From JBJFGR01 sp051892875 (GTDB lineage: Bacteria; Pseudomonadota; Gammaproteobacteria; Enterobacterales; Succinivibrionaceae): 11,797 bases of DNA. Below are positions 7,088 through 11,797 of the stretch, piece after piece (the first letter of the stretch is position 1; each line of letters starts with the position of its first letter). Made by a program: the position numbers and the translations under genes. The stretch covers positions 1 through 11,797 of the forward strand of contig JBJFGR010000079.1 in assembly GCA_051892875.1 (NCBI GenBank), given 5' to 3'. Under the pieces are notes generated by a model. It ran no database searches, was not told the DNA's origin, and was given only the letters and a program-made list of their open reading frames with translations.

Positions 7088-9484
7088 TTAATTTTTTTCT
7101 TGTTTCTTATTCTTTTTAATATTCAAAAGCATATCAATTGCTTCTTTTACGGAATATCCTTGAGAAAGCAAATTATTAATTGCGTATACATCATCTGATT
7201 TAGTGCTATACAAAATTTTTCTAAAATCATCAACAACAAGCCTACCTATTGCATGCATATAATCTGTAATGATAAAAATCTCTGAATAGATATTAGGGAT
7301 TGTATGTACACTTTTTAACAATTGATACTCCCCATCACTTAATGCTAATTTGTTTTCTTTCTGTAAATATGAAATCGTTTCAGGTTTTTGTCCAAGTAAA
7401 AACATATTGGCACTATTTTCTAGAATAGCTATACCCACCTTTGAACAGTATAAGTCATTGATTGACTGGGTGATTGTTATTGCTGAAGCCTTATATTTTC
7501 TAAAACGCCTGTAACCATTTTCTATAAAGCCAGCAAATTCTCCATCTCTTAATAAATCCCATGCTTCATCAATGACTAGTAATTTTTCCTGTGACCTATC
7601 TCCTAAAAACATATCTTGTTGTATTTTATAAATTAATTCCAAGAGAACTATTTGTTGTAAATGCTTTCTACCTTTAAATCCTTCTAACTCCAATACAACT
7701 AAATTATTCTCAAAAATATTTTTTTTTGAAGATTTATTAAAAAAAGAACCGTAAGTACCTCGGCTCGTAAAGACAAACAATTGTTTTCCCATATCAGAAA
7801 TACGAGTATCTTTATCTTTTATTAACTGTTCAGCTAAAATATCAATTGAAAGATTATTTCCATACTGATTAAATAATTCATTTGTAATTCTTCTTAATTC
7901 AGCATTTTGAAATGATGATAGTTTTTCATTAACACTTATCATTGCTAATAAAATACCATGTATCATATCACCATCTTCTTTTAAATCTTTTACATTTTCA
8001 AAAGGATTAAAGTTAATTTTTTCAAAATTTTCATATTCAATAAAGCTACCTCCCAATAACCTGGTTAACTTTTGATACGACTTTCCTATATCAATAACAT
8101 AAATTTTTGCACCTTTTAGTAAGTAGGTACTAATTAATTCATTTATTAAAAAACTCTTACCTGAACCAGATTGTGCCGCAACACATAAATTGTAATTTGA
8201 TGTTCCATTAAAAATTGAAATATCCATCAACTGTCCAGATCTACTAATTAAATTTAATTCACCATACATACCACCTTTAGCTTCAGATAATATTGGTAAT
8301 AATGGAGTTATAATTTTAGGGCATAGTGTCTTAAATCTCATTAACGAATTAAAAACATCTATATCACATCCAAAAGGCAGACTATTTAAAAAAATTGGTA
8401 ATGTAAAATATTTATCAGGCAATATATCAAAACCATTTTCTTTATAATATGTACATAACTCTGTACCAGAAGAAATACTTTCTATTTCATTTTTTGCAAA
8501 TGTAGAAATTGTAAAATTAAATTTCAATAATTTCTGACCATTTTCTACTTCAGCCCCCAAAACATCAAAACCATGTTTGCGTACAGCTAACTTCGGTAAA
8601 AACTTTAATAAAGGACCATATGCTTGATTTAGCAACCATTGTCTTTTCGTTTGAAACTTGGATTTTAATTTTTTACAGTCTTCATAATAAACGTTTCCTG
8701 TAATGATAAATGGAATATGAATACCTCTATTACCAGTTAATATATCAACACTGTATTTTAGTGCATCTCCTAAAAACAGATGATCAGGATATCTTTTTAC
8801 TGAATAAGAACGAACTATATTTGCCCCAATTTCCAAATGATCTTCAAAACATACTAGTTTATTATCAAAATCAAGTAATTGTTTAGCTATTGGTTTATCT
8901 GAATCATAGGACTGTATTCTATTTTTATTAAAAAAAGGATACAAAATATTAATAAATAAATTCGCATCAAGATCTATTTTATTAAAACCTATTGTTTCAA
9001 TCATATTTTGAACAGCTAGTCTTAATTCTCCTATATTTTCAATTTCCTTAATAGATGGTTCTATCTTTTTTATAGGTATATTTACGGTTACTAATACATT
9101 AAAATCGCGTATAAGAGAACTGCACCCATTTATAACTGAATTTGCCCCCTTGAGCAAAAACTCAATTTTATTTTTTATCATCTGCTCTTGCAGAGAATTT
9201 TGATTTTGTTGCAATAAAGTATGCCTTAAAGAAATCAGCCTGTCAGATATAAAATTTGATGAAATTAGTGAATATTGAACAACCGAATCACTAGGGTAAT
9301 CATAATTTAATAATACATTCAATCTATTGGCAATACTATTGTCGATATATGTTAAAGGTTCAAGCAAAAAAGAAAAACCTAGAGAGGATTTTTTTCCATC
9401 AGAAATGTAGAACAAAAAGTTGTTTTTTTCAAATGCTAAAACTGGATATATTTCTTGTATATTTGAATATTTTGATTTTATCAT
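7088..9484 (-). CDS. traC: TraC, F-type T4SS ATPase (VirB4 family)
   Basis: 798 residues, slightly shorter than F TraC (about 875). TraC is the cytoplasmic, membrane-associated ATPase that powers pilus assembly. The N-terminal half (1-400) is the TraC/VirB4 domain, with KRQWLLNQAYGPLLKFLPK at 280-298 and RFKTLCPKIITPLLPILSEAKGG at 383-405. The ATPase half has Walker A AAQSGSGKS at 436-444, IDIGKSYQKL at 465-473, Walker B LLVIDEAWDLL at 635-645, and the TITQSINDLY segment at 670-679. All nucleotide-binding motifs look intact. The ATG at 9482-9484 follows TAGGA by 6 bases. The gene is first in the module, behind the terminator of the rubrerythrin gene, so it needs its own promoter in 9485-9597. 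The 27-bp repeat lies in that leader. The C-terminus is Lys-rich. Confidence 0.95.
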   Translation of the reverse strand: MIKSKYSNIQEIYPVLAFEKNNFLFYISDGKKSSLGFSFLLEPLTYIDNSIANRLNVLLNYDYPSDSVVQYSLISSNFISDRLISLRHTLLQQNQNSLQEQMIKNKIEFLLKGANSVINGCSSLIRDFNVLVTVNIPIKKIEPSIKEIENIGELRLAVQNMIETIGFNKIDLDANLFINILYPFFNKNRIQSYDSDKPIAKQLLDFDNKLVCFEDHLEIGANIVRSYSVKRYPDHLFLGDALKYSVDILTGNRGIHIPFIITGNVYYEDCKKLKSKFQTKRQWLLNQAYGPLLKFLPKLAVRKHGFDVLGAEVENGQKLLKFNFTISTFAKNEIESISSGTELCTYYKENGFDILPDKYFTLPIFLNSLPFGCDIDVFNSLMRFKTLCPKIITPLLPILSEAKGGMYGELNLISRSGQLMDISIFNGTSNYNLCVAAQSGSGKSFLINELISTYLLKGAKIYVIDIGKSYQKLTRLLGGSFIEYENFEKINFNPFENVKDLKEDGDMIHGILLAMISVNEKLSSFQNAELRRITNELFNQYGNNLSIDILAEQLIKDKDTRISDMGKQLFVFTSRGTYGSFFNKSSKKNIFENNLVVLELEGFKGRKHLQQIVLLELIYKIQQDMFLGDRSQEKLLVIDEAWDLLRDGEFAGFIENGYRRFRKYKASAITITQSINDLYCSKVGIAILENSANMFLLGQKPETISYLQKENKLALSDGEYQLLKSVHTIPNIYSEIFIITDYMHAIGRLVVDDFRKILYSTKSDDVYAINNLLSQGYSVKEAIDMLLNIKKNKKQEKN

Positions 9485-9561
9485 TGATAATCCTAAATTA
9501 CATACATTGCTTAGTTAATAATTTTCATAACAATATATGTAAAAAAAAATTCTAAACTATC

Positions 9562-9588
9562 AAGATAAACCACAAAAATTTGTTTTAT
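9562..9588 (-). repeat. 27-bp repeat upstream of traC (copy 1)
   Basis: The minus strand reads ATAAAAC...GTTTATCTT and matches the copy at 7050-7076 at 24 of 27 positions. It ends about 78 bases before the traC ATG, between the upstream terminator and traC. A weak promoter-like pair, TTGATA (9563-9558) and TACATA (9541-9536) 16 bases apart, starts at its downstream edge, so the repeat could be an operator overlapping a -35 region. Confidence 0.55.
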
Positions 9589-9597
9589 TAGAATTTT

Positions 9598-9637
9598 ACA
9601 AAAAAAGCTCCTATAAAAAACTCTAAATAGGAGCTTT
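9598..9637 (-). terminator. intrinsic terminator after the rubrerythrin fusion gene
   Basis: A perfect 11-bp stem (AAAGCTCCTAT with ATAGGAGCTTT, plus-strand arms 9604-9614 and 9627-9637) encloses a 12-base loop. In the minus direction it is followed at once by a run of seven T. It begins 11 bases after the stop codon of the fusion gene and separates it from traC. Confidence 0.9.
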
Positions 9638-9648
9638 ATGTCTATTAA

Positions 9649-10842
9649 TTAGTTGTAATTATTAGCTCTTAATTCAAAATAAGCTTGAGGATAATTACAA
9701 ACAGGGCATATTTCAGGAGCATCTACTGCAATTACAATATGACCACAATTTCTACATTCCCACATTCTTATATTAGCTTTCTTAAAGATTTGCATTGTTT
9801 CAACATTATGCAATAAATCTTTATAACGTTCTTCATGATGTTTTTCAATTGCACCAACTGCTCTGAATTGTACTGCTAAATCGTGGAAACCTTCTTCGTC
9901 AGCATCTTTTGCCATTCTTTCATACATATCAGTCCATTCAAAATATTCACCTTCAGCAGCATGCTTTAAATTATTAGGAGTATCACCTATTCCACCTAAA
10001 TGTTGAAACCATAACTTAGCATGTTCTCTTTCATTATCAGCAGTCTTTAAGAACAACTCAGCAATTTGTTCATATCCAGCATTTTTTGCAACTTGTGCAA
10101 AGTAAGTATATTTATTACGAGCCTGAGATTCACCAGCAAATGCTTCTTGCAGATTCTTTTCAGTTTTAGTTCCTGCATATTTATTAGTTGAAGATGAAGA
10201 ATCACTAGCTGAAGCACTTACTACAACTTTTTCAAAATCAGATTTACCATGTCTGCACAATGGACAAACAAAATCATCAGGTAGCTCTTCACCTACATAT
10301 TCATAACCACACACTGTACAACGCCAAATGGTCTTTCCTTCTTTTGTAGCTCCTACTGCTTGAGGTTTTGGTTTAATGTAATCTTGATAATATTGGTAGG
10401 TGGCAGATGAAACGTCATTTAATTTTTTCATTTCAACTATATTAGCTAAAAACATTGTATGACTTCCAAGATCTACTTCCTGAAATACTTCAACAGATAT
10501 ATAACTATTACAACCTTCAGTAATATAATAAAGACCGTTATCACTACGAGAACAATCGTTATAACCTTCAAACTTATTTACAGTTTTACCACTCTGAAAA
10601 CCAAAACGCTTAAACAAATCAAAACTTGCATTAACATTAATAATTGAGATATTAGCTTTTTTTGTCGCTTGAATCATGTCATGTGTTAAGCTTGATTTAT
10701 TGATGCAAAAACTAATTTTTTCAGGATTTATAGAAACTTGAGATACTGTATTTATAATACATCCATTATCTTTATCACCTTGTTTAGCAGTTGCAACAAA
10801 TAAACCATAAGATATTTTTTGTAAAACTTTTTCTTCACTCAT
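9649..10842 (-). CDS. flavin reductase-rubredoxin-rubrerythrin fusion protein
   Basis: 397 residues in four parts. (1) A flavin reductase-like FMN-binding domain, 1-155. (2) A rubredoxin with Cys175/178/193/196 in W.C..CGY and DDFVCPLC. (3) A rubrerythrin diiron four-helix domain, about 225-350, with E238 in AGESQARNKY, EREH at 271-274 and EKHH at 333-336. (4) A C-terminal rubredoxin-like knuckle with Cys363/366/379/382. A Ser-rich linker (209-219) joins parts 2 and 3. From the families, electrons would pass from NAD(P)H through flavin and rubredoxin iron to the diiron site, reducing H2O2 or O2 in the cytoplasm. All metal ligands appear present. The ATG follows GAGG by 9 bases. The gene has its own promoter and terminator and so is probably monocistronic. 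Its codon use looks less AT-extreme than that of the conjugation genes, consistent with high expression. Confidence 0.93.
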   Translation of the reverse strand: MSEEKVLQKISYGLFVATAKQGDKDNGCIINTVSQVSINPEKISFCINKSSLTHDMIQATKKANISIINVNASFDLFKRFGFQSGKTVNKFEGYNDCSRSDNGLYYITEGCNSYISVEVFQEVDLGSHTMFLANIVEMKKLNDVSSATYQYYQDYIKPKPQAVGATKEGKTIWRCTVCGYEYVGEELPDDFVCPLCRHGKSDFEKVVVSASASDSSSSTNKYAGTKTEKNLQEAFAGESQARNKYTYFAQVAKNAGYEQIAELFLKTADNEREHAKLWFQHLGGIGDTPNNLKHAAEGEYFEWTDMYERMAKDADEEGFHDLAVQFRAVGAIEKHHEERYKDLLHNVETMQIFKKANIRMWECRNCGHIVIAVDAPEICPVCNYPQAYFELRANNYN

Positions 10843-10875
10843 ATGTACTATCCTCTATATTTTTGTGTTTAGTTT

Positions 10876-10904
10876 AATATAAAATAACAAATATTGTTAG
10901 ACAA
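10876..10904 (-). promoter_or_regulatory. sigma70-type promoter of the rubrerythrin fusion gene
   Basis: TTGTCT (10904-10899) and TATATT (10881-10876) are 17 bases apart on the minus strand, 4/6 and 5/6 matches to consensus with ideal spacing. Transcription would start near 10869, about 27 bases before the ATG, leaving room for the GAGG ribosome site. Confidence 0.6.
10885..10899. promoter_or_regulatory. 15-bp dyad in the promoter spacer, candidate operator
   Basis: The plus strand reads TAACAA-ATA-TTGTTA, two perfect 6-bp arms around three bases, lying almost entirely between the -35 and -10 elements. A repressor bound here would block RNA polymerase. The 15-bp length and AT-rich halves resemble Fur/PerR-family boxes in layout only; the bases differ at several positions. 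Confidence 0.4.
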
Positions 10905-10932
10905 ATTTATTTAACTATTTAAAAATTTGATG

Positions 10933-11703
10933 CTACACTAAATTTTTTAAAATCTTTATTTCTCTTGATATATCAATAATATTAGAAGTAGTTACTATTA
11001 TTCTTTCATTAATCTTTAAGTTAGAACTTGTAGTGTACGGATAATCTGTTTCATATACAATATCACTTGTATCAAAAGCTTTTATTAGCTCTCTTAATTT
11101 TTTACTGTTTTTATCAAGAACCTTTGCCCCAACACCAAATTTAAAATTTAGTTTTTTATATTCATACGCTTGCTCAATAGAACCTGAATAAGCGTGAATT
11201 ATTCCTAAAAATCTTTTATTTATGATTTGCTTTGAAAAAGACTTTAAAACTAATTTTATGTTTTTTAACAAAATATCATGAGCTCCAACACAATGAATAT
11301 TTAAAGGTAAATTATTTTCCAAAGCTAAATTACATTGCTTTATAAATGCATTTTCTTGAATTTCTAAAGGAATTTCCTGAAAAAATCTTTTATCTATCCC
11401 AATTTCTCCAATGAAATCTATTTTATTTGAATATTCTTCAAATAAATTATTCATAATGGTTTCTGAAAAAAAATTTGAATATTGAGGATGTACACCAAAT
11501 CCTACTTTAATATCTATGCTTGATGAAATATCATTAATTATTTTTGACTTAAGAGATAAAATCTCCGCAACTTCATTTATTTTAACGGCAGGAATCCAAA
11601 ATGAATTCACACCTTTTGATATGGCATCTACTATCACATCTCTAGCAGTGTCATATGGAATATGGGTTAAATGACAATGGGTATCAATAAAATCATAATT
11701 CAT
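10933..11703 (-). CDS. TatD-family metal-dependent hydrolase (putative deoxyribonuclease)
   Basis: 256 residues, the usual TatD length. The family are cytoplasmic TIM-barrel amidohydrolase-fold enzymes with 3'-5' exonuclease or related phosphoesterase activity. The metal ligands appear complete: DTHCH at 7-11 (His9, His11), GEIGID at 99-104 (bridging Glu100), NIHCVGAH at 135-142 (His137), HAYSGS at 170-175 (His170), and ETDYPY at 218-223 (Asp220). GVHPQY at 70-75 is the usual GxHP loop. The spacing between motifs is normal, with no truncation. The ATG at 11701-11703 has no clear ribosome site, but the DTHCH motif sits where expected for this start. It precedes the rubrerythrin fusion by 90 bases, but that gene has its own promoter, so they need not form an operon. 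The exact member (TatD, YcfH or YjjV type) cannot be told. Confidence 0.9.
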   Translation of the reverse strand: MNYDFIDTHCHLTHIPYDTARDVIVDAISKGVNSFWIPAVKINEVAEILSLKSKIINDISSSIDIKVGFGVHPQYSNFFSETIMNNLFEEYSNKIDFIGEIGIDKRFFQEIPLEIQENAFIKQCNLALENNLPLNIHCVGAHDILLKNIKLVLKSFSKQIINKRFLGIIHAYSGSIEQAYEYKKLNFKFGVGAKVLDKNSKKLRELIKAFDTSDIVYETDYPYTTSSNLKINERIIVTTSNIIDISREIKILKNLV

Positions 11704-11797
11704 AAAGTATACATAATATTAGGGAGTAAACACCATTTTGTATAAACTGTGATTTAACTCTTAAAAACCAGCTTTTCCATTCGCTCCTTTGTTAGGG

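Noticed and set aside
11754..11797. Possible 3' end of a further upstream minus-strand gene, or an 8-codon ORF (MEKLVFKS) after AAAGGAG
   Set aside because: Two frames are open to the window edge and end at 11754 and 11761. With so little sequence neither can be called, although a gene end here is likely.
1..11797. CRISPR arrays, tRNA/rRNA genes, insertion sequences, integrase or transfer origin
   Set aside because: No regularly spaced repeats, cloverleaf-like segments, transposase or recombinase motifs were seen on either strand.

Overview
This is a very AT-rich window (most codons end in A or T). Every supportable gene lies on the minus strand, so transcription runs from high to low coordinates. 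The proteins point to a Gram-negative-type, probably anaerobic bacterium. There is a set of F-type conjugation (type IV secretion, T4SS) proteins that need a periplasm and an outer membrane, and an oxygen/peroxide-detoxifying flavin reductase-rubredoxin-rubrerythrin fusion of the kind found in anaerobes. The sequence alone does not let me name the phylum.

Region 1 (11797-9600) looks like ordinary chromosome. It holds a TatD-family metal-dependent hydrolase, then the rubrerythrin fusion, which has a good sigma70-type promoter (TTGTCT-17-TATATT) with a 15-bp dyad in its spacer. The fusion gene ends at a strong intrinsic terminator (9598-9637).

Region 2 (9484-487) is a T4SS module in the order traC (VirB4-type ATPase), trhF-like S26 peptidase, a diverged TraW/TrbC-like protein, traU, a newly noticed 31-codon small ORF, traN and traH. 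The order traC-trhF-traW-traU-traN is the one I know from SXT/R27-like elements rather than from the F plasmid. Four products (TraH, TraN, TraU, TraW/TrbC-like) start with signal peptides, the S26 peptidase starts with a membrane anchor, and TraC is the cytoplasmic ATPase. Genes are tightly packed or overlap, except for three leaders: upstream of traC (about 110 bp after the terminator), traC to trhF (195 bp), and traU to traN (171 bp). These leaders hold the unusual sequence: a 27-bp motif repeated on both sides of traC, a 12-bp palindrome, and a structured leader in front of a small ORF that has a perfect AGGAGG site and overlaps the traN start by ATGA.

Region 3 (about 430-1) starts with an extended -10 promoter after traH and holds a small hotdog-fold protein resembling ApeI/FabZ-type 3-hydroxyacyl-ACP dehydratases. 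It keeps the catalytic His but seems to lack the acidic partner.

The T4SS set is incomplete here. No pilin, TraL/E/K/B/V, TraF, TraG, coupling protein or relaxase is present, so the rest must lie elsewhere or be lost. The most interesting signals are the traN leader with its coupled small ORF, the repeats flanking traC, a Cys at the expected catalytic Ser position of the S26 peptidase, and the hotdog gene beside conjugation genes.
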